Positions 8,818-17,261 of a stretch of 64,000 nt of DNA are shown piece by piece. Below the pieces are notes generated by a model. The model was not told where the DNA came from. It ran no database searches and saw only the letters and a program-made list of their open reading frames with translations. The stretch covers positions 2,204,501 through 2,268,500 of the forward strand of contig NZ_CP108494.1 of assembly GCF_041435435.1 (NCBI RefSeq), in the 5' to 3' direction. The position numbers were made by a program, and so were the translations under genes. Position 1 is the first letter of the stretch, and every line of letters starts with the position of its first letter. Source of the stretch: Streptomyces sp. NBC_01241. GTDB lineage: Bacteria > Actinomycetota > Actinomycetes > Streptomycetales > Streptomycetaceae.

Positions 8818-9429
8818 ATGGAAAGCAGTAGCACCACGCGCCGCCAGGCCACCCGGCAGAAGCTCTACGAGTCGGCCGTGACACTCATCGCCGAGAAGGG
8901 CTTCTCGGCGACCACGGTGGACGAGATCGCCGAGCGCGCCGGGGTCGCCAAGGGCACGGTCTACTACAACTTCAAGAGCAAGACCGAACTCTTCGAGGAG
9001 TTGCTGCGCCACGGCGTCGGGCTGCTCACGGCATCGCTGCGCTCCGCGGCCGAGGACACCGAGGAACGCGGCGGCACCCGGGTCGAGGCCCTGGACGCGA
9101 TGATCAGGGCCGGTCTGGTCTTCATCGACCGCTACCCGGCCTTCACCCAGCTGTACGTGGCGGAGCTGTGGCGCACCAACCGGGCCTGGCAGTCGACCCT
9201 CCTGGTGGTGCGTCAGGAGGCCGTCGCCGTGGTCGAGGGGGTGTTGCGCGAGGGAGTGAAGAACGGCGAGCTCAGCGAGGAGATCGATGTCCAGCTGACG
9301 GCCGCGGCCCTGGTCGGCATGGTGCTCGTGGCCGCGCTGGACTGGCAGGCGTTCCAGCCGGAGCGGTCGATCGACGATGTGCACTCGGCGCTCTCGCTCC
9401 TGCTGCACGGCCGGGTCAGCGGGCGCTGA
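8818..9429 (+). CDS. TetR/AcrR family regulator of the YhgE operon
   Basis: 203 residues. The N-terminal helix-turn-helix has the standard TetR pattern (Gly-Phe-x-Ala-Thr-Thr-Val-Asp-Glu-Ile-Ala-Glu-Arg-Ala-Gly-Val-Ala-Lys-Gly-Thr-Val-Tyr) at residues ~20-50. The C-terminal domain is all-helical and probably binds a ligand. It starts 29 bp after the YhgE stop. The AGGGG before the ATG is too close to be an ideal ribosome site, and a -10-like GAGAAT ends 7 nt upstream, so a second leaderless transcript is possible. The likely operator is 5902-5927. Confidence 0.9.
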   Translation: MESSSTTRRQATRQKLYESAVTLIAEKGFSATTVDEIAERAGVAKGTVYYNFKSKTELFEELLRHGVGLLTASLRSAAEDTEERGGTRVEALDAMIRAGLVFIDRYPAFTQLYVAELWRTNRAWQSTLLVVRQEAVAVVEGVLREGVKNGELSEEIDVQLTAAALVGMVLVAALDWQAFQPERSIDDVHSALSLLLHGRVSGR

Positions 9430-9530
9430 CCGGGCGGCGTGGGCCGACCCGGCGGGCGGCGTCGGCCGACCCGGTGGCAGGGGCTGACCTCGGCGGGCGG
9501 CGTCGGCTGAGCCCGGCGGCGTCGGCTGAG
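9430..9530. repeat. Degenerate GGCGTCGGC tandem repeats
   Basis: The first part of the 488-bp gap 9430-9917 contains at least four imperfect copies of a (G)CGGCGTCGGCYGA unit with CCCGG spacers. No coding signal is apparent. Confidence 0.6.
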
Positions 9531-9583
9531 CCACGCTGCCGGACTGCCCCTGAGCCGGAACGGCCCGACGTACGGACACGCGA

Positions 9584-9637
9584 AGACGCCGGTCCGGTGA
9601 GGCTCGATCCCCCCGAGCCTGCGCCGGACCGGCGTCT
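9584..9637. terminator. Long terminator hairpin after tetR
   Basis: AGACGCCGGTCCGG (9584-9597) pairs perfectly with CCGGACCGGCGTCT (9624-9637). A second stem, AGGCTCG/CGAGCCT, is nested in the loop. It ends the ATPase-YhgE-TetR operon. Confidence 0.85.
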
Positions 9638-9845
9638 CCTGCGCTGTCGGAGAGCCTTCCCCCGTGACCCCTGTTTCCCCCGTGGCCCCCGGGCTCTCCG
9701 CCGTACTCCCCCATTCCGGAAAGAGTTGCCGCACCCGCTCCGCCGCCCCGTGTCGGCGGTGCCGGTGCCGCGCCTCTCCCCGTGGGCTCCACTCTCCCGT
9801 CCGCGCAGGTCGGAGCCCATCCGCGCATCTACTCATCTCATCGCC

Positions 9846-9861
9846 TAGGTACGGATACTCA
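9846..9861. promoter_or_regulatory. MacR-box-like site upstream of the DUF4126 gene
   Basis: On the minus strand the 16-mer reads TGAGTATCCGTACCTA. It matches 11 of the 14 fixed positions of the MacR consensus TGAGTACnnGTACTCA, quoted from memory. It lies about 57-72 bp upstream of the predicted start of the DUF4126 transcript. The macRS genes are in this same window. A further TACTCA at 9830-9835 repeats its outer half. Confidence 0.4.
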
Positions 9862-9917
9862 GGGCTGCGCACCGATCCCCACCCCGGGTCCTGCTCCATC
9901 TGGTTACGATCGCATCC

Positions 9918-10535
9918 GTGTCCGTACTCCCCCTGGTGTTCACAAGCGGCTGGGCGAGCGGGATCAACGCCTATGCGGTGGTCCTGTTGCTCGGTGTCTT
10001 CGGCGCGACCGGTCTCAGCGACGAGGTGCCCGCGTCGCTGCAGCGCACCGATGTCCTCGTCGTGGCCGGCGTGCTCTTCCTGTGCGAGGTGGTGGCGGAC
10101 AAGATCCCGTACGTGGACTCGGTCTGGGACTCGGCGCACACCGTCATCAGGCCGGTCGCCGGGGCCGTCGTGGCGGCGCTGCTGGCCGGCGGGAGCGGTT
10201 CGCTGCCGGAACTCGCGGCCGGGGCCGTCGGCGGTTCCACCGCTCTGATGAGTCATCTGGTGAAGGCGGGCACCCGGATGGCGGTCAACACCTCCCCCGA
10301 GCCGTTCAGCAATATCGCGATGAGCACGGCCGAGGACCTGGGCGTCGCGGGAATCGTCACCTTCGCGATATTCCATCCGCTGGTGGCCGCGTCCATCGCC
10401 GGGACCCTGCTGCTGCTCGGCATGGTGGTACTGGTCTTCCTGGCCTCCCGGATCCGCCGGTTCCTGCGCCGCAGGGCGCAGCGCCGCGCGGAGAAACGCC
10501 TGGTGGGAGCCGGTTCGCCCTGGCCGCCGGGCTGA
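9918..10535 (+). CDS. DUF4126 family membrane protein
   Basis: 205 residues with about five hydrophobic helices. The conserved N-terminal pattern Ser-Gly-Trp-Ala-Ser-Gly-Ile-Asn-Ala-Tyr and the central Asp-Lys-Ile-Pro-Tyr-Val-Asp-Ser segment identify DUF4126. The C-terminus is basic (Arg-rich). The GTG at 9918 has no ribosome site, but TACGAT (9905-9910) ends 7 nt upstream, which fits a leaderless mRNA. Function is unknown. The following oxidoreductase gene begins within 31 bp. Confidence 0.85.
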   Translation: MSVLPLVFTSGWASGINAYAVVLLLGVFGATGLSDEVPASLQRTDVLVVAGVLFLCEVVADKIPYVDSVWDSAHTVIRPVAGAVVAALLAGGSGSLPELAAGAVGGSTALMSHLVKAGTRMAVNTSPEPFSNIAMSTAEDLGVAGIVTFAIFHPLVAASIAGTLLLLGMVVLVFLASRIRRFLRRRAQRRAEKRLVGAGSPWPPG

Positions 10536-10565
10536 GTGTCAGAGGTGGCCGTTAAGGTCACTGAC

Positions 10566-12083
10566 ATGGCACGTATTGCGGTGATCGGCGCCGGGATGGG
10601 CGCGATGGCGGCGGCCGCCCGGCTCGCCGTGGCAGGCCACCGGGTGACGGTGTACGAGCGGTCGGACACCTTCGGCGGCTCGGTCGGCCGGTACGCCCAT
10701 GACGGCTTCGCCTTCGACACCGGTCCCACGCTGCTGCATCTGCCCGCGGTCTACCGTGACTTGTTCGTGAAGACGGGCAAGGAGCCGCTGGAGCGGTGCG
10801 TCACGATGACCCAGGTCGATCCGGCGAGCCGCCACGTCTTCGCGGACGGCACGGCGGTCTCGCTGCCGAATGCGTCACGGGCCGGGGTCGTCGCCGCTCT
10901 GGACACGGCGCTCGGGGGCGGCGCGGGCGCGGCCTGGGGCGAGTTCCTCGACCGGGCGCGCGACGCCTGGGACCGGTCCCGGCGTCCGCTCCTGGAGGAG
11001 CCGTTGCGCTCCGACTGGCAGGTGCTCGGCCGGGATCCGTATCCGGCGCTCCGGCGGCGCCGCCTGTTGCGCCCGGCCCGTCGGGCGGACACGGTGGCGG
11101 AGATCGGCGCGTGGGAGCTGCCGGACCCCCGGCTGGCCGCGCTTCTCGACGGGTACGCCCTGTCGTACGGGCTCGACCCGCTGCGCGCCCCGGCGGCCGC
11201 CGCCCTGCTGCCGTACATGGAGGAGACCTTCGGCAGTTGGTACGTCTCCGGCGGGATCCGGGCCCTGGCGCGGGCGGTGTACGAGCGGTGCCTGGCCCGG
11301 AAGGTGGAGTTCGTCTTCGGCGGCGAGGTGGCCCGGGTCGTGGAGAAGGACGGCCGGGCGGCAGGTGTCGAGCTCGTGGACGGGACGGTCGCCGAGGCCG
11401 CCCATGTGGTGCTGGGCGCCCGTCCGCATTCGGGCCTGGTGCCCGGTCAGGAGCTGTGGCGGGACGGCGATGTGGCGGTTCAGCCGCGGCCGGGGCACGG
11501 GGTGGTGCCGGGCCGGTTCCTGGTCCTGCTGTCGCTGCGCGGCGCCCGGCCGGGGGACGCCGTGCACCGGACCCTGGTCCACCCGGCGGACGGCGCGGCG
11601 GAGCGCGCGGCGGTGTTCGGCGGCCGGCTCGCCGACCGTCCCACGGTGACGGTGCTGCGCCCGGACGACCCGTCGACCCGCCCCGACGACGCCCACGAGG
11701 CGGTGACGCTGATGGCGACGGTCGCCCCGCACGGTGCGGTCGACTGGACGGACCAGGTGTTGCGCGAGCGGTGTGCCGACGCGCTGATCGAGGCGGCCGG
11801 CGCGGCCGTGCCCGGCCTGCGGGAGCGGCTGCTCCACGCCGAGGTGCGGACCCCGGCCGAGACGGCGGACGACACCGGCGCAGAGGGCGGTTCGGTGCCC
11901 GCGCCCGCGCTGGCCGGAGCACAGGGCGCGTATCTGCATCCGGGCAATCGCACCCGGCTGCCGGGGCTCTACGCCGCGGGCGGCTGGTCGCACCCGGGCG
12001 GCGGGCTCGCCCACGCGGGGATGTCGGGGGCGCTGGTCGCCGGGCTGATCGTGGAGGGGGACGGGTTCCGGGGCTCGCAGTGA
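10566..12083 (+). CDS. Phytoene-desaturase-like NAD(P)/FAD oxidoreductase
   Basis: 505 residues. The N-terminal dinucleotide fold starts Val-Ile-Gly-Ala-Gly-Met-Gly-Ala-Met-Ala and ends in Val-Tyr-Glu-Arg. It is followed by the CrtI-type Phe-Asp-Thr-Gly-Pro-Thr-Leu motif. The C-terminal Gly-Leu-Tyr-Ala-Ala-Gly-Gly-Trp-Ser-His-Pro-Gly-Gly-Gly segment is the FAD-binding end of the family. The ATG at 10566 is preferred over the in-frame GTG at 10536 because TAAGGT ends exactly 7 nt before it. No carotenoid synthesis genes are nearby, so the substrate is open. The gene is convergent with the Q/Y-rich protein gene. Confidence 0.85.
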   Translation: MARIAVIGAGMGAMAAAARLAVAGHRVTVYERSDTFGGSVGRYAHDGFAFDTGPTLLHLPAVYRDLFVKTGKEPLERCVTMTQVDPASRHVFADGTAVSLPNASRAGVVAALDTALGGGAGAAWGEFLDRARDAWDRSRRPLLEEPLRSDWQVLGRDPYPALRRRRLLRPARRADTVAEIGAWELPDPRLAALLDGYALSYGLDPLRAPAAAALLPYMEETFGSWYVSGGIRALARAVYERCLARKVEFVFGGEVARVVEKDGRAAGVELVDGTVAEAAHVVLGARPHSGLVPGQELWRDGDVAVQPRPGHGVVPGRFLVLLSLRGARPGDAVHRTLVHPADGAAERAAVFGGRLADRPTVTVLRPDDPSTRPDDAHEAVTLMATVAPHGAVDWTDQVLRERCADALIEAAGAAVPGLRERLLHAEVRTPAETADDTGAEGGSVPAPALAGAQGAYLHPGNRTRLPGLYAAGGWSHPGGGLAHAGMSGALVAGLIVEGDGFRGSQ

Positions 12084-12151
12084 TCCCAGAAGCCGCCGGC
12101 CGGGCCCGTCGTCAGTAGAAGCTGTCTGCCCCGACTGCCGGGCCCGTGTCG

Positions 12152-13120
12152 TCAGTAGCGGTACTGCTGTTCGTCGTAGCCGTTGCCGTTGGCGTAGCCG
12201 TTCGGGTACGGGGCGGGCTGCGCGGGCTGCTCCGGAGGCGTGGGCGGGTACTGCTCGCCCTCTCGCTGCTGCGGCACCCAGACACCGCCGGGCGGGGTCT
12301 CGGGGGCGTACTGCTGGGCGTACGGGTCCGCGGTGTACTGCTGCTGGCCGCCGTAGCTGTCATAGCCGTTGCCATAGCTGTCGTACGCGGCGTACTGCGT
12401 GGAACCGCCGGTGGTGCCGGTCCCGATGTACGGGTCGGAGTACGCGGCGTACTGCTGCTGACCGGTGCCGTAGTCGTACTGCCCCTGCCCGGCGAAGGAG
12501 TCCTGGCCGGCGAAGGAATCCTGGCCCGCATACGGATCCTGGCCCGGCGTGCTGTGCGTGGAGTGGCCGGCGTAGGGGTCGTACGCGGCGTACTGCGGCT
12601 GCTGTTCCGCCTGCCTGCCCTGGCCCTGCTGCGGCTGCTGGTGATCGCTGTAGATGCCGTACTGCCCGGTGTCGTCGGGCAGCGGCTCCGGCTCGTAGAC
12701 CGCGGTCCGCTGCTCCGGAGTCCCCGGTGCCGCGGACGACGCCGCCGCGGCGTCCGCCTGCGCCGGGACCCGCTCGCCGTGCTCCAGCTCCGGGTCCGAC
12801 ACTTCGAGCGTGGGCTCGCGGCCGTCCCGGTCGCCGCCGCCCCGGCGGCGACGGCTCTCACCGGGGCTGCCCCCTATCGCCCAACCGGTGGAGAAGCCGC
12901 GCCGGAAGGACAGCGTGACGTACGTCTGACCGGTCGCGAACGCGATGGCGCCGACGGCGATGACGAACACGGACGGCATCAGCACGCCGACGACCACGCA
13001 GCCGAAGCCCGCGAAGGCGAGCAGCCGCCAGCGAAGGCGTGCCTTGTACTGCAGGAGCACCTCACCGAGCAGCCACAGCGCGACGATTCCGAACGCGATG
13101 TAGAGGACCGTCCAGCCCAT
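12152..13120 (-). CDS. Membrane protein with long Gln/Tyr-rich tail
   Basis: 322 residues. Residues 1-75 form about three hydrophobic helices with a Lys/Arg-rich loop. The remaining ~240 residues are disordered and rich in Gln, Tyr, Gly, Asp and Pro, with repeats of the type Asp-Pro-Tyr-Ala-Gly and Gln-Asp-Ser-Phe-Ala-Gly and of Tyr-Ala-Ala-Tyr. Matching short DNA repeats lie near 12480-12560. I do not know a function. Such tails can mediate weak multivalent contacts; this is inference. The gene lies immediately downstream of metF on the same strand. Confidence 0.8.
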   Translation of the reverse strand: MGWTVLYIAFGIVALWLLGEVLLQYKARLRWRLLAFAGFGCVVVGVLMPSVFVIAVGAIAFATGQTYVTLSFRRGFSTGWAIGGSPGESRRRRGGGDRDGREPTLEVSDPELEHGERVPAQADAAAASSAAPGTPEQRTAVYEPEPLPDDTGQYGIYSDHQQPQQGQGRQAEQQPQYAAYDPYAGHSTHSTPGQDPYAGQDSFAGQDSFAGQGQYDYGTGQQQYAAYSDPYIGTGTTGGSTQYAAYDSYGNGYDSYGGQQQYTADPYAQQYAPETPPGGVWVPQQREGEQYPPTPPEQPAQPAPYPNGYANGNGYDEQQYRY

Positions 13121-13170
13121 GCCCGCCCCCTCCTACGGCCACCGCCCCGGGTCGTGGCGGGTACGGCCGG

Positions 13171-14088
13171 TCACGACTGCTTGTGCAGTCCGAGATTCTC
13201 GTAGATTTCGAGCGTCGCCGTCGAGTTGTTGAGCGTGATGAAGTGCAGTCCGGGCACACCCTCGGACCGCAGCCTCGCGCAGAACTGCGTTGCGAAGTCG
13301 ATACCAATGGAGCGTACAGCGGCGGGATCATCCTTGGCGGCGAGGATGCGTTCTTTCAGGGAGGAAGGAAAAGACGCGTTGCTGAGCTGCGCAAACCGTT
13401 CCAACTGCTTGACACTGGTCAGCGGCATGACCTCGGGGATGATCGGGGTTTCGCAACCCGCAGCGACCACCCGGTCACGCATCCGCAAATAGTCCTCCGG
13501 ATTGAAGAACATCTGCGTGATCGCATAGTCGGCACCGGCGCGGCACTTGTCCACGAAATGCCGGATGTCGGTGTCCCAGTCGCTCGAGCGCGGGTGCATC
13601 TCGGGAAATGCCGCGACGCCGACACAGAAATCTCCGGATTCCTTGATGAGCCGGACGAGATCTGCGGCGTACCGCACGCCCTGCGGGTGCTTGACCCACT
13701 CGCCCATCGGGTCGCCGGGCGGGTCTCCGCGCACGGCGAGGATGTTGCGGATTCCGGCGTCGGCGTACTGCCCGATCATGTTGCGCAGCTCGGCGACGGA
13801 GTGGTTGACCGCCGTGAGGTGCGCGACCGGAGTGAGGGTGGAATCGGCGGCGATCTGCTCGGCGACCCTGACCGTACCCGCCCGGGTGGAACCACCCGCT
13901 CCGTACGTCACGGAGACGAAGCTCGGCCTCACCGCCTCGACGCGGCGCAGCGCATTCCAGACGTTCCGCTCGCCCTTCTCGGTCTTGGGCGCCCAGAACT
14001 CGAACGAATACGAAGTCTTGCCGGTCGCGAGGAACTCACGCACCGTGTGTGCGTGATCCGTCCTGGTAGATGGTGTGCCAAGAGCCAT
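13171..14088 (-). CDS. metF: 5,10-methylenetetrahydrofolate reductase
   Basis: 305 residues, normal for bacterial MetF. It reduces methylenetetrahydrofolate to methyltetrahydrofolate, the methyl donor for methionine synthesis. The TIM-barrel features are visible: Phe-Glu-Phe-x-Ala-Pro-Lys-Thr-Glu-Lys-Gly near the N-terminus (catalytic Glu) and [10 protein letters not shown]. Also visible are [10 protein letters not shown] and Thr-Gln-Met-Phe-Phe-Asn. The ATG has no ribosome site; TAACCT ends 6 nt upstream, so a leaderless transcript is plausible. I see no riboswitch upstream. Confidence 0.96.
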   Translation of the reverse strand: MALGTPSTRTDHAHTVREFLATGKTSYSFEFWAPKTEKGERNVWNALRRVEAVRPSFVSVTYGAGGSTRAGTVRVAEQIAADSTLTPVAHLTAVNHSVAELRNMIGQYADAGIRNILAVRGDPPGDPMGEWVKHPQGVRYAADLVRLIKESGDFCVGVAAFPEMHPRSSDWDTDIRHFVDKCRAGADYAITQMFFNPEDYLRMRDRVVAAGCETPIIPEVMPLTSVKQLERFAQLSNASFPSSLKERILAAKDDPAAVRSIGIDFATQFCARLRSEGVPGLHFITLNNSTATLEIYENLGLHKQS

Positions 14089-14199
14089 ACCGGCAGGTTA
14101 ACCAGAGCACGACGACCCCCGGACCAGACCAACAGCAATTGTCCGAATTGACCGGTTGTTTGTCCATCCTTCGGACAGCCGGCTTCGGACAGCAGGCAT

Positions 14200-14223
14200 C
14201 GGGCGCCCGGCTTCGGGTGCCCG
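14200..14223. terminator. Hairpin after thiE
   Basis: CGGGCgCCCG-GCTT-CGGGtGCCCG forms a compact G/C stem just downstream of the thiE stop (minus strand), between thiE and metF. Confidence 0.6.
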
Positions 14224-14229
14224 GTCGGA

Positions 14230-14883
14230 TCACGTCCCGGCGCGCGCCCGGATTCGCTCGGCCAGCCCGGCGGTGGCGGCGGCCGGGTCGGTGGCCTCGG
14301 TGATCGCCCGTACGACGACCACCCGGCGCGCTCCGGCATCCAGCACCTCGTCGAGATTGCCCGCGTCGACCCCGCCGATGGCGAACCACGGGCGTCGGGT
14401 GCCGAGCGAGGCGGCGTACCGCACGAGGTCCAGGCCCGGGGCGTGCCGACCGGGCTTGGTCGGGGTGGGCCAGCACGGGCCGGTGCAGAAGTAGTCCACC
14501 CCGGGCTCGGCCACGGCCGCGTCGACCTCGGACTCGGCGTGGGTGGAGCGGCCGATCACCACGTCCTCACCGATGACGGCGCGGGCGGCGGGGACCGGCA
14601 GGTCGCCCTGGCCGAGGTGCAGTACGTCGGAGCCGATGGCGTGGGCGACATCGGCCCGGTCGTTCACCGCGAGGAGCCTGCCGTGGCGCCTGCAGGCTTC
14701 GGCGAAGACCGCCAGGTGTTCGAGCTCCTCGGCGGCTTCCATGCCCTTGTCGCGCAGCTGGACGATGTCCACCCCACTGGAGAGGACGGCGTCGAGGAAG
14801 GCGGGGAGGTCACCCTGTCGCCTGCGGGCGTCCGTGCACAGATACAGCCGGGCATCGGACAGCAGCGCGCGAGGCGTGGACAT
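14230..14883 (-). CDS. thiE: Thiamine phosphate synthase
   Basis: 217 residues. It joins hydroxymethylpyrimidine pyrophosphate and thiazole phosphate to give thiamine phosphate. The family motifs are present: [28 protein letters not shown]-x-x-Pro-Thr-Pro-Thr-Lys and Ile-Gly-Gly-Val. I chose the ATG at 14883 because GGGGGG precedes it by 8 nt. The gene is 4 kb from the riboswitch-led thiOSG operon and on the other strand, and I see no TPP element in front of it. Confidence 0.95.
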   Translation of the reverse strand: MSTPRALLSDARLYLCTDARRRQGDLPAFLDAVLSSGVDIVQLRDKGMEAAEELEHLAVFAEACRRHGRLLAVNDRADVAHAIGSDVLHLGQGDLPVPAARAVIGEDVVIGRSTHAESEVDAAVAEPGVDYFCTGPCWPTPTKPGRHAPGLDLVRYAASLGTRRPWFAIGGVDAGNLDEVLDAGARRVVVVRAITEATDPAAATAGLAERIRARAGT

Positions 14884-14987
14884 GGCGCGGTTCCCCCCTG
14901 GAAAGCGTTGCGGAACGGTTGTCGGTACGGCGCGGGGGTGCGGGCCGCGCACTGCTGCGCGGCCCGCCCCTCACATACGGCCTGCGG

Positions 14988-15353
14988 TCAGACGGCCAGC
15001 GCCTGGGCGCGACGCTTCACCTCCGTGCCGCGATTCTCGCTCAGTGCCTGGGCAGGGGTGCCCGGCAGGGTCGGGTCGGGGGTGAAGAGCCATTCCAGCA
15101 TCTCTTCGTCGGTGTAGCCGTCGTCCCTCAGGAGCGTCAGGGTGCCGGAGAGGCCCTTGACCACCTTGTCGCCGTCGATGAAGGCGGCAGGCACCTGGAG
15201 CGCCCGGTTCTCACCACGTCGCACGGCAATGAGCTGGCCCTCCTTGACCAGCTGCCGTACGCGCGTCACCTCGACACCGAGCATTTCGGCGATGTCGGGG
15301 AGGTAGAGCCAGGCGGGGACGAGAGCATCGATCTTTGCGTCAATCTCGGTCAC
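14988..15353 (-). CDS. Rv2175c-like DNA-binding protein
   Basis: 121 residues. A winged/MerR-like helix-turn-helix lies at residues ~15-45 (Tyr-Leu-Pro-Asp-Ile-Ala-Glu-Met-Leu-Gly-Val, then Val-Arg-Gln-Leu-Val-Lys-Glu-Gly). A C-terminal domain resembles Rv2175c, a mycobacterial PknL substrate. The GTG start lacks a ribosome site; CAGGCT ends 7 nt upstream (leaderless type). Targets are unknown. A PASTA kinase is encoded 6 kb away, so phosphorylation as in mycobacteria is possible but is inference. Confidence 0.85.
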   Translation of the reverse strand: MTEIDAKIDALVPAWLYLPDIAEMLGVEVTRVRQLVKEGQLIAVRRGENRALQVPAAFIDGDKVVKGLSGTLTLLRDDGYTDEEMLEWLFTPDPTLPGTPAQALSENRGTEVKRRAQALAV

Positions 15354-15396
15354 GGGGACAAGCCTGCCATCCCGGACTGACAGCCGATACCCGGAC

Positions 15397-17145
15397 TCAG
15401 CCCTTCAGGGCGTCGCGGACCACGTCCGCGACGCGGCAGTGGCTCTGCTGGTCGCCGGTGACCCAGCCGTGCGCGGTCGTCAGGGAGCGCGAGTAGCAGG
15501 CTCCGGTGTCCGTGGTGCCCCGGTACGTCTCGGTCGAGGCTCCGTCGGCGGACTGGACGACACCGTTCGTGCGGGCGATGCTGCCGGTCGAGTCCACGGT
15601 GTCGTCCGTGACCGCGTCCGTGTGCCACGCGTGTGCGGAGCCCTTGCGGGACGTGTCGACGAGCACCCGGCGCTGGGTGACGGCGGCCTTCATGTCGTAG
15701 TTGTTGTAATCGCCGTACAGCGGGATGTCCATGTCCACGTCGATGGGGTAGGACCAGGTGTGCCGCTGCGCGTCCGTGCGCCCGTGGAGCTGGGTCGTCA
15801 CCGTGGTGGAACCGTGGTCACGCTGGTGCATCACCTGGTGGCTGCCCGTGCGGGAGACGTTGTCCGTGTTGGTGTACGCGAACTCCTGCTCGACGGTGGT
15901 GGTGACCCGGCCCTTCGAGGTCTCGACATAGCCCGAGATCTTCCAGGAGCGGCCGGTCGACACGGAGACGTCCGTGGAGCCGTCCTTGCCCGGGGTCTGG
16001 ACGGTCTTCACGACCGGGGTGTGGCTGAGCGTGTTGGCGGTCACCTTGCCGCTCGTGCGGGACGCGTGCGCGTCCGTGTCGAGGAAGAGCGAACCATCGA
16101 CGTTCCAGCCGTCGGCCGCGCCGTACGGGGTGATGCTGATGGCGTGCGGCTTGCCGTCGGCCAGCAGACCCGCGAAGGGGGTGAGGTCGATGTCGTACGC
16201 CTCGGTCTTGAACTGGTCGATGGCCGGGATCGGACGCCACAGGGTCGGCACGATGCCGCCGGAGTACACCACGGGGTACGGCTGGGCGAGGCCGGCGGGC
16301 TGTCCGTCGACCGCGACCTGCACCTCACGGTAGGGGCCGCCGCCGCAGAGGTAGTCGGGGGCGGTTTCCGCCAGGTCGCTGGGGACCGCGTCGAACCACT
16401 GCTCGTCGCAGCCGCTCCCGCGCGCGTAGACCTCCAGCCGCGCCTTGGTCAGATTGCGCGGGAAGGTGACCTCGGTGCGGGTGGAGCCGCCCTTGCCGAT
16501 GTCCATCCAGGGGGCGCCGGTGGAGCCGGTGTTACCGAGCGGGACGATGCGGTCGGCCGTGGCGGCGGCCGGGTGACGCTTGTCGGCCTGGTAGTACGTG
16601 ATCTTCAGGTTGATCCTGTACACGCCGGTGTACGTGTCGTTGACGACATTGCCCAGTTCGAGCTGGAGCTTCTGCGGGTCCTTGAGGAGCGGCGCGAAGT
16701 CGGTGATGTCCTTGGCGACGTGCCAGCTGATGCCGTCGTCGTCGGGCTCGGCGGTGCTGGTGCGGAAGACCTCCGCGCCACCGATGAAGACCGCGGCGAG
16801 GCGGTCGTACTGACGCCCCTTCACGCTGCCCGACCAGTCGAGGACGACCTTGTTCCACGGACCCTTGCACTTCTCGGGCGGGGTGAGCGTGGTGGTGTAC
16901 GGCGGTCCGCCGAGGGTGTAGCCGAAGTCGTGGTCGACGGCCGTCACCGAGCAGCTCTTGGTGTCCGGGCGGGAGACCGGCGGCAGCGCGTCGATCGGAT
17001 CCTGGTAGTCGACAGCCGGGTTGGAGCCGGGCTTGGGAGCGGCGCCCGCGTACGCCGGGGCGGCGAGTGCGCCTCCGACGAGGGCAATCGACGCCGAAGC
17101 CATGGAGATTCCGCGCAGCGCGCGAGCCCATCTGTGTCGAAACAT
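15397..17145 (-). CDS. Secreted PNGase A-like (peptide N-glycanase) protein
   Basis: 582 residues. A signal peptide (basic start, hydrophobic core, Ala-Pro-Ala-Tyr-Ala cleavage region near residue 33) precedes a beta-rich protein. It has the PNGase A-type patterns Gly-Pro-Trp-x-Lys-Val-Val-Leu-Asp-Trp-Ser-Gly, Gly-Gly-Ala-Glu-Val-Phe-Arg-Thr-Ser-Thr-Ala-Glu-Pro and Trp-Arg-Pro-Ile-Pro. I chose ATG 17145 because AAGG lies 6 nt upstream. PNGase A enzymes release N-linked glycans from glycopeptides, so a role in using environmental glycoproteins is likely but not shown. It stands alone, with no linked glycosidase cluster. Confidence 0.8.
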   Translation of the reverse strand: MFRHRWARALRGISMASASIALVGGALAAPAYAGAAPKPGSNPAVDYQDPIDALPPVSRPDTKSCSVTAVDHDFGYTLGGPPYTTTLTPPEKCKGPWNKVVLDWSGSVKGRQYDRLAAVFIGGAEVFRTSTAEPDDDGISWHVAKDITDFAPLLKDPQKLQLELGNVVNDTYTGVYRINLKITYYQADKRHPAAATADRIVPLGNTGSTGAPWMDIGKGGSTRTEVTFPRNLTKARLEVYARGSGCDEQWFDAVPSDLAETAPDYLCGGGPYREVQVAVDGQPAGLAQPYPVVYSGGIVPTLWRPIPAIDQFKTEAYDIDLTPFAGLLADGKPHAISITPYGAADGWNVDGSLFLDTDAHASRTSGKVTANTLSHTPVVKTVQTPGKDGSTDVSVSTGRSWKISGYVETSKGRVTTTVEQEFAYTNTDNVSRTGSHQVMHQRDHGSTTVTTQLHGRTDAQRHTWSYPIDVDMDIPLYGDYNNYDMKAAVTQRRVLVDTSRKGSAHAWHTDAVTDDTVDSTGSIARTNGVVQSADGASTETYRGTTDTGACYSRSLTTAHGWVTGDQQSHCRVADVVRDALKG

Positions 17146-17261
17146 GCGCATCCTTCGAAGAGTATGAAATGAGCACTCTAAAAGATGCACAGTGCACTAA
17201 CTTCTACCTCCCCCCAAGGGGTTGTCCACATAGCGGACACCAACGTCCGTTGCCTGTACGC

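Noticed and set aside
9430..9530. CRISPR-like array from GGCGTCGGC repeats
   Set aside because: Units are short, imperfect and lack unique spacers; no cas genes anywhere in the window.
10566..12083. Carotenoid cluster from the phytoene-desaturase-like gene
   Set aside because: No crtE, crtB or other carotenoid genes are near.
14089..14229. SAM or SAH riboswitch before metF
   Set aside because: The gap is too short, and no conserved SAM/SAH blocks are present; it holds the thiE terminator and a leaderless-type metF start.
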